Assembly (NCBI GenBank): GCA_030647435.1
Contig: JAUSJX010000022.1
Location: forward strand, 1 to 64,000
From: Candidatus Rokuibacteriota bacterium
GTDB lineage: Bacteria > Methylomirabilota > Methylomirabilia > Rokubacteriales > CSP1-6
Length of the DNA: 64,000 nucleotides
Direction of reading: 5' to 3'
The translations under genes were made by a program, and so were the position numbers. Shown one piece after another: positions 7,352 to 15,829 of the stretch. Position 1 is the first letter of the stretch, and each line of letters starts with the position of its first letter. The notes below the pieces were generated by a model. It saw only the letters and a list, made by a program, of their open reading frames with translations. It was not told the DNA's origin and searched no databases.

Positions 7352-8359
7352 TTATTGAGGCTTGATCCCCATGAGCTTGACGCTGCCCCCGAGGGACTGC
7401 ACGAGTTCGATCATGCTGGCGTCCGAGTGCTGGGTCAAGAGGACGCAGCCCGCGCCGAGGATGATGCCAATGCCGGCCGTCTGGCCGAGCGCGTCCTGCG
7501 CCTCGGCCTTGGCGTCCGGGCCCGTGCCGTCCTTGAGCGTGCTCCACTGATTGAGCCCGCCCTGGACCGCGCCCGGCACCAGGGCCTTGCCCTCGGCGAG
7601 CGTGGGCCCGGCGCGGCGGTCGTCCCAGTTCCACACGTCGGCCGGAAGCGCTGCCAAGCGGTCGAACATCAGCCGCTCGCCGTGGCAGTGGAGCACGGTG
7701 AGGCGCGAGTGCTCGCGCACGGCCTCGAGGATGCGGCGGTCGTAGGGTTCGCCGAAGCGCGCGTACTCTTCTTCCGTGTGGAAGGCGTGGCTCGCGGCCT
7801 GGATGGAGTAGAAGATTCCTTCCGCGCCCTCCCGGAAACACGCCTCCATGAAGGCGAGGATCGTCTCAGTGATGGCGACGAGCGCGTCCTCGACGAGGCG
7901 CGTGTTCTCCTTGAGGTCGTAGTCGAGCCGGTCGCCCGAGAGCTTGCGCGCCAGCGACAGCGGGCTGAACACCGTCGGGACGACCGAGCAGTCCGCGCGG
8001 CGGTCCACCACGCAGCGGATGACGGACTCGATGTGGGACGCCCAGCCCGTGGACTCCATGGCGACGGGGCGGATCTTCTTCCAGTCCTCGGGAGCGTTCA
8101 CCGCATGGCGCAGGCAGGGGCGGTGGCCGTCCGGCGCCAGCTCCTCGCTCTCGACGCAGCCCCAGTCCTCGACCGCATAGCCGCCGGCGGGCGTGACCTT
8201 GAGGAAGTCCGAGCCGTAGCGCTCGTGGAAGCGGAGCGTGGTCTGGGCCAGCGCCGCCGGCGAGCGGTCCACGTTGGGGAAGTGGCGCCAGAACGCATAC
8301 GGCGGCCGGTCGGTCGGCTCGCGCTTGATCGCCGCCAGGATCCTCTCGCGCTTGGTCAT
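7352..8359 (-). CDS. Uroporphyrinogen decarboxylase-family (MtaA/UroD-like) methyltransferase
   Basis: A 335-residue TIM-barrel protein of the UroD superfamily: N-terminal MTKRERILAAIKREPTDRPP and the late LHCHGERLMFDRLAALPADV are typical of the branch that moves methyl groups between corrinoid proteins and a second acceptor rather than making haem. This assignment is supported by the gene directly upstream, which encodes a corrinoid-activation-type ferredoxin/ASKHA protein. No corrinoid-binding protein gene is present in the window. True haem-pathway genes lie far away, at 58-63 kb. Confidence 0.8.
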   Translation of the reverse strand: MTKRERILAAIKREPTDRPPYAFWRHFPNVDRSPAALAQTTLRFHERYGSDFLKVTPAGGYAVEDWGCVESEELAPDGHRPCLRHAVNAPEDWKKIRPVAMESTGWASHIESVIRCVVDRRADCSVVPTVFSPLSLARKLSGDRLDYDLKENTRLVEDALVAITETILAFMEACFREGAEGIFYSIQAASHAFHTEEEYARFGEPYDRRILEAVREHSRLTVLHCHGERLMFDRLAALPADVWNWDDRRAGPTLAEGKALVPGAVQGGLNQWSTLKDGTGPDAKAEAQDALGQTAGIGIILGAGCVLLTQHSDASMIELVQSLGGSVKLMGIKPQ

Positions 8360-8371
8360 GGTCTCCTTGCC

Positions 8372-10225
8372 TCAGCTGCGGGGGAAGTTCATGCAGTCCA
8401 CGAAGACGTCCTGGAAGTCCGGGTGGGCAGCGAGGGAGATGTGCTCGATGCTGCGGGCGATCTGTTCGGCGCGGCCGCGCTCGGCCTCCGAGAGCAGCGC
8501 CAGCTGTGCCCCCAAGACGGCCGCATTGCCGACGTAGCGGATGCGCGACTCGGGCAGGGCGGGGATGAGGCCGATCCTGAGTGCGCTCCGTATCGAGAGG
8601 TAGTTGCCGAAGCCGCCCGCCAGCATGAGCTCGGCGACCTTGTCGTCGGGCACGCCGGCGATCTTCTGGAGCATGGCCGCGCCCGAGGCGATGGCGCCCT
8701 TGCAGAGCTGCACCTGGCGGACGTCGTCCTGGGTCAGGACGATCTCCTGGGTGGCTCCGCTCTCGCCCGGGCGGGCGAGGATCACGGCCCGCTCGTCGCC
8801 TCGCTTGATCACGCGCGCGCGCAGCGGCGCGGGCAGGCGGTCCAGATGCTCGAGATCGATGAGCCCCGTCCAGTCGATGACGCCCGCGTCCAGCAGGACG
8901 GCGATGGCGTCGATGAGGCCGGAGCCGCAGATGCCCTGCGCCGCGGCCTCGCCGATTGTGTGGAGCTTCAGGTCGCCGCCCTCGAGCGTGACCCGGTCGA
9001 TGGCGCCCAGCGCCGCGCGCATGCCGTGGCGGATCTGCGCGCCCTCGAGCGCGGGGCCCGCCGGCGCCGAGCAGGCCCAGAGGTGCTCGCGCGATCCAAG
9101 CAGGACCTCGCCGTTGGTGCCGATGTCCACCGCGATCCTGATCTCGGGCGAGTCGTCCATGCGCGTGGCGAGCGCCACGGCGACGGCGTCGGCGCCGACG
9201 AAGCCCGCGACGATGGGCAGGAGGCAGACGCGCGCCTCCGGGTTGACCTTGAGGAAGAGCTCGCGCGCGGCGAGCGTCAGCGGATGGCGCATGACGGGGG
9301 CGTAGGGAGCGAGCCCCACGTACGAGGGGTCTATCCCCAGGAGGACGTGGTGCATGCAGGTGTTGCCGACGACGACGACCTTGTATATCCACTTCGCGAG
9401 CACGCCGGAGTCGCGGCACACCTGCTCGATGTGCTGGTTGAGGAGCCCGATGATGCGCGTCTGGAGCTTGCGGAGCTTGCCCGGGTCGAACTGTGCGAAG
9501 GCGATGCGCGACATGAGGTCTCCGCCGAAGATGGCCTGCGGGTTGAGACTCGACACCGACGCGAGCTGCTCGCCCGAGGCGAGCTCCATCAGCGTCGTCA
9601 CCACGCTCGTGGTGCCGACGTCGATGGCGAGGCCGAAGGTCAGGAGATGCGTGTCGCCGGGCTCGACGGACAGGATGCGGCGGCCGAAGGAGGCGACGGT
9701 CACCTCGCCCTCGTGCTCGCGGAGCGCCTGCGGAAGCGTCTTCAGGACCTCCGGAGAGCAGTCATCGGGTGTCCGGCCGACGGCGGCGAGAACGGCCTCG
9801 AGGTCGGACGTCTGGTGGTGCTCCTCAGTGGGCAGCGTGACGCGCACCAGCCGCTTGGTCACGCCCGCGTCGATCGTGACCGGCATCGGGGCGCCCGCAG
9901 GGCGCTCGCCGCCCAGGATCTGGAAGCTCTGGTCGTCCACCGGCGGAGAGACCCGCACCGTGATCGGATCGCTTACCCGGCACTGGCAGGAGAGGCGGTA
10001 GCCCTCGCGGACGAGCGCGTCTCCCAGCTGCACCTCGTCCATGATGGTAGGCGGCGGGACGATGCCCGAAACGAACTTGACGCGGCATGAAGTACAGCGG
10101 CCGCGCCCGCCGCAGGTCGCTTCGATGTCAACCCCGGCGGCGTGGGCTGACGCGAGTATGGTCGCGCCGGATTTGGCTTGGAGGGTGAGCCCGGCGGGCA
10201 GGAGGGTGAGCGCCACCGTCGCCAT
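8372..10225 (-). CDS. Ferredoxin-ASKHA protein, RACo/RamA-like corrinoid activator
   Basis: From the ATG at 10225 the product is 617 residues. An N-terminal plant-type [2Fe-2S] domain has Cys38, Cys44, Cys47 (CGGRGRCTSC) and Cys80, and is followed by a linker and an ASKHA ATPase domain (DUF4445 family) with AIDVGTTSVVTTLMEL and IAVDIGTNGEVLLG as phosphate-binding motifs. Such proteins use ATP to reduce inactive Co(II) corrinoid proteins back to Co(I). An in-frame ATG at 10291 would add 22 poorly conserved residues. It is the first gene of the minus-strand operon and diverges from an ABC transporter operon. Confidence 0.87.
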   Translation of the reverse strand: MATVALTLLPAGLTLQAKSGATILASAHAAGVDIEATCGGRGRCTSCRVKFVSGIVPPPTIMDEVQLGDALVREGYRLSCQCRVSDPITVRVSPPVDDQSFQILGGERPAGAPMPVTIDAGVTKRLVRVTLPTEEHHQTSDLEAVLAAVGRTPDDCSPEVLKTLPQALREHEGEVTVASFGRRILSVEPGDTHLLTFGLAIDVGTTSVVTTLMELASGEQLASVSSLNPQAIFGGDLMSRIAFAQFDPGKLRKLQTRIIGLLNQHIEQVCRDSGVLAKWIYKVVVVGNTCMHHVLLGIDPSYVGLAPYAPVMRHPLTLAARELFLKVNPEARVCLLPIVAGFVGADAVAVALATRMDDSPEIRIAVDIGTNGEVLLGSREHLWACSAPAGPALEGAQIRHGMRAALGAIDRVTLEGGDLKLHTIGEAAAQGICGSGLIDAIAVLLDAGVIDWTGLIDLEHLDRLPAPLRARVIKRGDERAVILARPGESGATQEIVLTQDDVRQVQLCKGAIASGAAMLQKIAGVPDDKVAELMLAGGFGNYLSIRSALRIGLIPALPESRIRYVGNAAVLGAQLALLSEAERGRAEQIARSIEHISLAAHPDFQDVFVDCMNFPRS

Positions 10226-10249
10226 GCGTTTGAAGATACCACTTCCCGC

Positions 10250-10278
10250 TTGACTTACCCGAGGGCTTTGCCGATAGT
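10250..10278 (+). promoter_or_regulatory. Predicted sigma-70 promoter of the first ABC transporter operon
   Basis: TTGACT at 10250-10255 and GATAGT at 10273-10278 are separated by 17 bp, and the transporter GTG start follows at 10336, leaving a leader of about 50 nt. It overlaps the 5' region of the divergent ASKHA gene, so the two transcription units may influence one another. Confidence 0.55.
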
Positions 10279-10335
10279 GACCGCACCCCATGAACCCTTG
10301 GGCGCGTCCGGCCCGCAGGTGATCAGGGAGGCCCG

Positions 10336-11262
10336 GTGCTCAACTACACGCTCCAGCGGCTTCTCTGGCTGATCCCGACCCTCCTCGCGATGGCGCTCGT
10401 CACGTTCCTCGTGATGCACGCCACGCCGGGCAGCCCGCTGGACCCTGTCGCCGAGGGCGCCAACCCGCTCTCGCCCGAGGCGCAGAAGAACCTCGCCGAG
10501 GCCTACGGGCTCGACAAGCCGCTCTGGGAGCAGTTCGGCATCTTCGTCGGCAAGGCGCTGCGGGGCGATTTCGGCCAGTCCTTCGTCTACAAGACGCGGA
10601 CGGTGAGCGAGATCCTGATCGACGCCTTTCCGGTGTCGCTGCTCCTCGGCAGCATGGCGCTGGTGCTGGCCGTCACGGGCGGGGTGACGCTCGGCGTGCT
10701 GGCCGCCGTGTACCAGAACCGCTCGTGGGACTATGTCTCAGTCACGGTGGCGACCCTGGGTGTCAGCGTGCCTAACTTCGTTCTGGCTGTCTTTCTCATC
10801 GTGCTGTTCTCCTTCGTACTGCCGATCTTCCCAACCGGCGGCTGGAACGAACCCAAGGACTGGGTTCTGCCCACCGTGACGCTCGCGCTCGGCCCGATGG
10901 GCATCATCGCGCGCTTCACGCGCTCGAGCATGGTCGAGGTCATCCGCTCCGACTACATCCGGACGGCCCGCGCCAAGGGGTTGGCCGAGGCCCCGGTCAT
11001 CCTCAAGCACGTGCTCAAGAACGCCTGCATCCCGGTGGTGACGCTCCTCGGCCCGCTCTTCGCTGCGATCGGCACCGGCTCCTTCTTCGTCGAGTCCATC
11101 TTCCGCGTCCCAGGCATGGGGCGCTTCTTCGTGCTCTCCATGACCGGCCGCGACTACCCGATGATCATGGCCGTGATCCTGCTCTACGGGGGATTCCTGA
11201 CCCTCATGAATCTCGCGGTGGACCTCCTCTATGGCTTCATCGACCCCCGCATCAGGTACTAG
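10336..11262 (+). CDS. ABC transporter permease, DppB/OppB type
   Basis: A 308-residue inner-membrane permease with the N-terminal MLNYTLQRLLWLIPTLLAM helix, the EAA-loop region (YIRTARAKGLAEAPVILKHV) that contacts the ATPase, and the typical C-terminus YGFIDPRIRY. It would pair with the next gene to import peptides, nickel or other solutes delivered by the family 5 binding protein. Start is GTG. No ATP-binding subunit gene is in the operon, so ATPases must come from elsewhere. Confidence 0.93.
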   Translation: MLNYTLQRLLWLIPTLLAMALVTFLVMHATPGSPLDPVAEGANPLSPEAQKNLAEAYGLDKPLWEQFGIFVGKALRGDFGQSFVYKTRTVSEILIDAFPVSLLLGSMALVLAVTGGVTLGVLAAVYQNRSWDYVSVTVATLGVSVPNFVLAVFLIVLFSFVLPIFPTGGWNEPKDWVLPTVTLALGPMGIIARFTRSSMVEVIRSDYIRTARAKGLAEAPVILKHVLKNACIPVVTLLGPLFAAIGTGSFFVESIFRVPGMGRFFVLSMTGRDYPMIMAVILLYGGFLTLMNLAVDLLYGFIDPRIRY

Positions 11263-12145
11263 CCTCGACGTTGCGGACCTCCTGGCGGCCGCGCCGTCCG
11301 CGGCGACGTCGGGTCTCTGGCGGGACGCCTGGCGACGACTCCTCCGCAACAAACTCGCCGTCGCGGGTGGCGTCACCGTCGTGCTGCTCTGCCTCGTAGC
11401 GATCTTCGCGAACGTCCTGGCGCCCCAGTCGTACACGAAGGCCAACTTCGGGAATATCTACGAGTTCCCCTCGCGCGAGTTCCCGTTGGGCACGGACCAG
11501 CTGGGCCGCGACGTGCTCTCGCGGATGATCTACGGCGCGCGCGTGTCCATGCTCATCGGGCTGGGATCGCAGGTGATCGTCGTGCTGCTCGGCGTGCCGC
11601 TCGGCGCGATTGCGGGCTATGTCGGCGGGCGGACCGATATCCTGATGACGCGCTTCATCGACGTGATGTACGCGTTCCCGCGCCTCCTCTTCGTGATTCT
11701 CGTCATGTCCATGCTGGGCGCGGGGCTCATGAACATCTTCATCGCGCTGGGGCTGACGGGCTGGGTCGGAATTGCCCGTCAAACCCGCGCCCAGGTGCTG
11801 GCGCTCAAGGAGAAGGAGTTCGTCGAGGGCGCCCGCGCCCTCGGGGCCCGCGGCTGGCGAGTCCTGGTGCGCCACATCCTCCCGAGCGCGCTCACGCCCA
11901 TCGTGGTGTCGGTCACCTTCGGCATCCCCGAGGCCATCTTCACCGAAGCCGCGCTGTCCTTCATCGGCGTGGGCATCAACCCGCCGACGCCGTCCTGGGG
12001 GCAGATGGTCGGCGAGAACCAGCAGTTCCTCCGCTCTTACTGGTACCTGTGCGTCTTTCCGTCTATCGCCATCGCGGTCACGATGCTGTCCTTCACCTTC
12101 TTCGGCGACGGCGTCCGTGACGCCCTCGACCCGAAGATGAAGTAA
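11231..12145 (+). CDS. ABC transporter permease, DppC/OppC type
   Basis: A 304-residue second permease of the same system: an N-terminal cytoplasmic arm, then LLRNKLAVAGGVTVVLLCLV, an FPLGTDQLGRDVLSR segment diagnostic of DppC proteins, and an EAA loop (FVEGARALGARGWRVLVRHI). Its ATG lies inside the last codons of the upstream permease gene, giving a 32-nt overlap. The C-terminus GDGVRDALDPKMK is typical. Confidence 0.93.
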   Translation: MASSTPASGTSLDVADLLAAAPSAATSGLWRDAWRRLLRNKLAVAGGVTVVLLCLVAIFANVLAPQSYTKANFGNIYEFPSREFPLGTDQLGRDVLSRMIYGARVSMLIGLGSQVIVVLLGVPLGAIAGYVGGRTDILMTRFIDVMYAFPRLLFVILVMSMLGAGLMNIFIALGLTGWVGIARQTRAQVLALKEKEFVEGARALGARGWRVLVRHILPSALTPIVVSVTFGIPEAIFTEAALSFIGVGINPPTPSWGQMVGENQQFLRSYWYLCVFPSIAIAVTMLSFTFFGDGVRDALDPKMK

Positions 12146-12158
12146 GGGAGGTTCCACC

Positions 12159-13889
12159 ATGCGCATTCCGGACCAGCAATTGGCACTCTTCGAGCAGCGC
12201 CTCCAGGCCATTGGCCTCGGCCGGCGCGACTTCCTGAAGGCGGTCGGCGCCATGGCCGCGTTCGGCGGCCTCGGTTTCGCCACCACGGCCGAGGCGGCCA
12301 AGCCCTCCAAGCCCGCGCCCGGCGACAAGCTCGCGAAGGAGCAGGTCTTCCGCTACGGCGGAGGCGGCTACTATGCGAACGATCCCGCCAGCCACGACTA
12401 CAACAAGGACCTCTACTGCGGGGGCCTACCCGCGCTCTTCGCGGGCCTGATGGTCTTCAACGCGGACTTTCTCGCGGTACCGTACTTGGCGACCAAGGTC
12501 GAGGGCAACAAGGACGGCTCGGTCTGGACCTTCACGATCAGGAAGGACTCGCGCTGGTCGGACAACGCGCCCGTCTCGGCGCGCGACTTCGAGTACTCGT
12601 GGAAGCGCCAGCTCAATCCCGAGAGCAAGGCGCCCTACGCCGCGTACCTCTACGACATCAAGAACGGCGAGGCGTTCAACAAGAAGCAGATCACCGACCC
12701 GAGCCAGGTCGGGGTCCGCGCCAAGGATGACTGGACGCTCGAAGTCACCCTTGAGGGACCCCGCGGCTACTTCCCGGTCCTCGCGGCCTATCTTGCCGCG
12801 CTGCCGGCGTACCAGCGTGCCGTAGAAAAGCACGGCGACAAATGGACGGAGGCCGCCAACATCGTCTGCAACGGCCCCTTCGTGCTCGAGTCCTGGGAGC
12901 ACAACAAGCAGATGGTCATGCGCAAGAACCCGTACTTCTTCGGCGCCAAGGACGTCCACCTGACCCGTGTGGTCGTGCCCATTATCCCGGTCGCCTCGGG
13001 CGCGCTGCCCTATGAGGGCAACGAGCTCGACCTGACGCTGCTCCAGGCGGGCGACCTCAGGCGCCTTCAGTCGGATCCCCGCGCGTCCAAAGACGTGTTC
13101 CGCTACCCGTTCCCCGGCACCTGGTATCTCGTGCCGCAGGTGACGAAGCCGCCCTTCGACAACCTCAAGGTGCGTCGCGCCGTGGCCCACGCCATCGACC
13201 GCGACAACGTCGTCAAGGTTGCGCAGGGGCTGGCGGTGCCGGCGTGGTCCATGATCCCGCCCGGCTTCCCCGGCGCCGTCGACACTCCGGCGATCAAGGC
13301 CATCCAGCGCTTCGACAAGAAGGCCGCCATTGACATGCTCAAGGGCACGCCCTTCGAGGGCGGCAAGAACTGGCCGAAGATCACGCTCTCGATGCGTGAC
13401 GAGGCGCTCGGCGCCAAGTCGCTCGCCGAGGCCGTGCAGGCCGTCCTCCTCGAGAACCTCAACATGAAGACGGAGCTCGACGTGCTCGAGCCGCGCGTGT
13501 TCCGCGAGCGCCTGTGGAAACAGGACCTCCAGTTCGTCTGGATCCGTTGGTTCATGGACTACCCGGACCCGCACAACGAGTACTTCGACACCTTCTACGG
13601 CAAGAAGACCACGGGCAGGCGCCAGGCCTGGGTCAACGAAGCCTTCGACAAGGAGCTCGAAGCCGGACGCGACACCCGCGACGCGGCCAAGCGCATGGCG
13701 CACTACGCCAAGGCCGAGGAGATCATGCAGACCGACGTGGGCTACGTCCCCGTCGCGTGGGTCGTCCGCTACGCGGCGGCCAAGCCGTGGGTCAAGGGCA
13801 TCGAGAAGAACAAGAAGGGCGAGTTCGTCGTGGACGGCAACATCTACGTCGACATGCTCCAGCACATCTACATCACGGAGAAGGGCTAG
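12159..13889 (+). CDS. ABC transporter substrate-binding protein, family 5, TAT-exported
   Basis: A 576-residue periplasmic binding protein of the peptide/nickel family. The N-terminus has a twin-arginine motif (RRDFLK, residues 22-27) followed by a hydrophobic AMAAFGGLGFATT stretch, so it is probably exported folded. Family signatures are RKDSRWSDNAPVSARDFEYSW and RRAVAHAIDRDNVVK. Ligand unknown. An RBS (GGGAGG) precedes the ATG. It completes a permease-permease-binding protein operon, and its end overlaps the convergent permease gene by 17 bp. Confidence 0.92.
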   Translation: MRIPDQQLALFEQRLQAIGLGRRDFLKAVGAMAAFGGLGFATTAEAAKPSKPAPGDKLAKEQVFRYGGGGYYANDPASHDYNKDLYCGGLPALFAGLMVFNADFLAVPYLATKVEGNKDGSVWTFTIRKDSRWSDNAPVSARDFEYSWKRQLNPESKAPYAAYLYDIKNGEAFNKKQITDPSQVGVRAKDDWTLEVTLEGPRGYFPVLAAYLAALPAYQRAVEKHGDKWTEAANIVCNGPFVLESWEHNKQMVMRKNPYFFGAKDVHLTRVVVPIIPVASGALPYEGNELDLTLLQAGDLRRLQSDPRASKDVFRYPFPGTWYLVPQVTKPPFDNLKVRRAVAHAIDRDNVVKVAQGLAVPAWSMIPPGFPGAVDTPAIKAIQRFDKKAAIDMLKGTPFEGGKNWPKITLSMRDEALGAKSLAEAVQAVLLENLNMKTELDVLEPRVFRERLWKQDLQFVWIRWFMDYPDPHNEYFDTFYGKKTTGRRQAWVNEAFDKELEAGRDTRDAAKRMAHYAKAEEIMQTDVGYVPVAWVVRYAAAKPWVKGIEKNKKGEFVVDGNIYVDMLQHIYITEKG

Positions 13890-14916
13890 CCGGGTGCGCC
13901 GGAAGTAAGAGGCACGGCGGCCGAGGCGCTGTCGATACGCCTCGGCCGCCGGCGGGTACCAAACCCCCCATGAGACGCGGGTCCAGCAGGTCGCGAAGCG
14001 CGTCCCCCAGCATATTGAAGCCGAAGACCGCGAGCGACAGCGCCACGGCCGGCCAGATCGCGAGCCACGGCGCCCGGTACATGTGGTCGAGACCCGCGAG
14101 CGACAGCATCCCGCCCCAGGTCGGGTAGGGCGGTGGCACGCCGAGCCCGAGGAACGAGAGACTCGCCTCGGTCAAAATGACCGTCGAGAGGCCCGTCGTA
14201 GCGACCACGATGAGGGTCGGCATCACGTTGGGCAGGATGTGCGTCATCGTCGTCCGGAGGTGGCCGGCGCCGAGCGCCCGCGCGCTCTCCACGAACGTAT
14301 GCTCCTTGACCACGAGCGCCACGCCTCGGACGATCCGCGAGTTTTGTATGCCGAACGCGACGCCGAGCACGATGGTGATGTTCCAGACGCTCGGGCCCAG
14401 CATCGACATGATGGACATCAGCAGGAGGAGGCCCGGGAAGGCCATCCACGCGTCCACGCCGCGCTGGAGCAGGAGATCGAGCCGGCCGCCGAAATAAGCG
14501 GACAGCATGCCGATCGCCGTCGCGAGGACGCTGCCGAGGGCGACGGCGCCGAAGCCCACGTAGAGGGAGATCCGCGCGCCGTAGATGAGGCGCGTGAGGA
14601 GATCGCGGCCGATCTCATCGGTGCCGAGCCAGTGCGCGCCGTTCATGGAGATGAAGCGCTCGCGGAGACTCGTCTGGGCGAAGCCGTACGGCGCGATCCA
14701 TTCCGCCAGCACCGCTGCGGCGAGCATGACGACCACGATGACGCTCCCGATCGTGCCGAGCGGCTTCCGCTTGAGCATCTGGATCCAGACGTCGGCCCAC
14801 CACGGCCGCGTGCCCTGCAGGCGCCGCGCCGGGAGCGCGACGGCGCCGCCGGCGACGCGCGCCCCGGCCAGCGCCGGCTCGCGGCTAGTAGCGGATGCGC
14901 GGGTCCAGGAACGCAT
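13873..14916 (-). CDS. ABC transporter permease, DppC/OppC type (second system)
   Basis: A 347-residue DppC-like permease with the WLGTDEIGRDLLTRLIYGAR signature and the EAA loop FVESARALGAGHLRTTMTHI. The C-terminus is longer than usual (proline/alanine-rich tail after LLDPRLMGG). The ATG at 14916 falls within the last codons of the upstream permease gene, a 32-nt overlap; a start about 40 codons further in would still leave a complete transporter core. Last gene of a minus-strand operon. Confidence 0.9.
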   Translation of the reverse strand: MRSWTRASATSREPALAGARVAGGAVALPARRLQGTRPWWADVWIQMLKRKPLGTIGSVIVVVMLAAAVLAEWIAPYGFAQTSLRERFISMNGAHWLGTDEIGRDLLTRLIYGARISLYVGFGAVALGSVLATAIGMLSAYFGGRLDLLLQRGVDAWMAFPGLLLLMSIMSMLGPSVWNITIVLGVAFGIQNSRIVRGVALVVKEHTFVESARALGAGHLRTTMTHILPNVMPTLIVVATTGLSTVILTEASLSFLGLGVPPPYPTWGGMLSLAGLDHMYRAPWLAIWPAVALSLAVFGFNMLGDALRDLLDPRLMGGLVPAGGRGVSTAPRPPCLLLPAHPASPSP

Positions 14917-15829
14917 ACGAGAGGTCGATCAGGAGATTCAGCCCGACGACCATCGCGGCGATGATCAGGTTGACGGACTGGACGACGGGGTAGTCGAGCC
15001 GGGTGAGGGCCTCGAAGAAGAAGAGCCCGACCCCGGGAAGCCGGAAGATCGATTCGATGATCACCGAGCCGCCGATGTACAGCGGCGCCTGCAGGCCGAT
15101 GAGGCTGATCACCGGGATCATCGCGTTCTTGAGGGCATGGCGCAGCACGATGGTCCGCTCTCCGAGCCCCTTCGACCACGCGGTACGGATGTAGTCCTGG
15201 CGGAGCACGTCGAGGAGCGCCGAGCGCATGATCCGCATGATCGGTCCCGCGCGCGTCACCCCGAACACGAGCGCCGGGACCAGCATGATCTTGAGGTTCG
15301 CGAGCGGATCGGCTGAGAAGGCGACGTACGTCCAGACCGGCGTCCACTTGAAGTAGATGGAGGGGAGGACGACGACGAGCACTGCTAAGCCGAAGTACGG
15401 GACCGAGAGCGCTAGGATCGCCAGGACGCGGCCCACGTAGTCCGACGCGGTGTCCTGTCGCACGGCCGAGACGATGCCGATGGCGACCCCCAGCACCACC
15501 GAGACAAGGATGGTCAGCGCCGCCAGCTCGAGCGTGACCGGAAAGCGCCGGACGAATTCCTCGAGGATGGGCTGGCGCGTCCAGTACGACCGGCCGAAAT
15601 CCCCGTGGAGCGCGATGCCCTTGATCCACTCGATGTATTGGACGTGGACCGGCCGGTCGAGGCCGAGGTCGTGCCGGAGCGCCTGGAGGGTCGGCGCGTA
15701 GGCGTGCCCCTCGACCATTCGCGTCGCCACGTCCCCGGGCATGAACCGCATCAGGGCGAACACGATGACGCTCACGAGGAAGAGCGTCGGGATCGCGAGG
15801 GCGACCCTGCGGAGGATGTACCGCTTCAC
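14885..15829 (-). CDS. ABC transporter permease, DppB/OppB type (second system)
   Basis: A 314-residue permease: N-terminal YILRRVALAIPTLFLVSVIV helix, MRFMPGD loop, EAA loop (YIRTAWSKGLGERTIVLRHA) and C-terminal SYAFLDPRIRY. Its GTG start overlaps the TGA of the binding-protein gene (GTGA), indicating coupled translation. It forms one uptake system with the flanking genes. Confidence 0.93.
   Translation of the reverse strand: MKRYILRRVALAIPTLFLVSVIVFALMRFMPGDVATRMVEGHAYAPTLQALRHDLGLDRPVHVQYIEWIKGIALHGDFGRSYWTRQPILEEFVRRFPVTLELAALTILVSVVLGVAIGIVSAVRQDTASDYVGRVLAILALSVPYFGLAVLVVVLPSIYFKWTPVWTYVAFSADPLANLKIMLVPALVFGVTRAGPIMRIMRSALLDVLRQDYIRTAWSKGLGERTIVLRHALKNAMIPVISLIGLQAPLYIGGSVIIESIFRLPGVGLFFFEALTRLDYPVVQSVNLIIAAMVVGLNLLIDLSYAFLDPRIRY

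Noticed and set aside
7355-10090. A 911-codon plus-strand frame
   Set aside because: It runs antisense to the UroD-family and ASKHA genes, both of which have diagnostic motifs; the plus-strand product has none.
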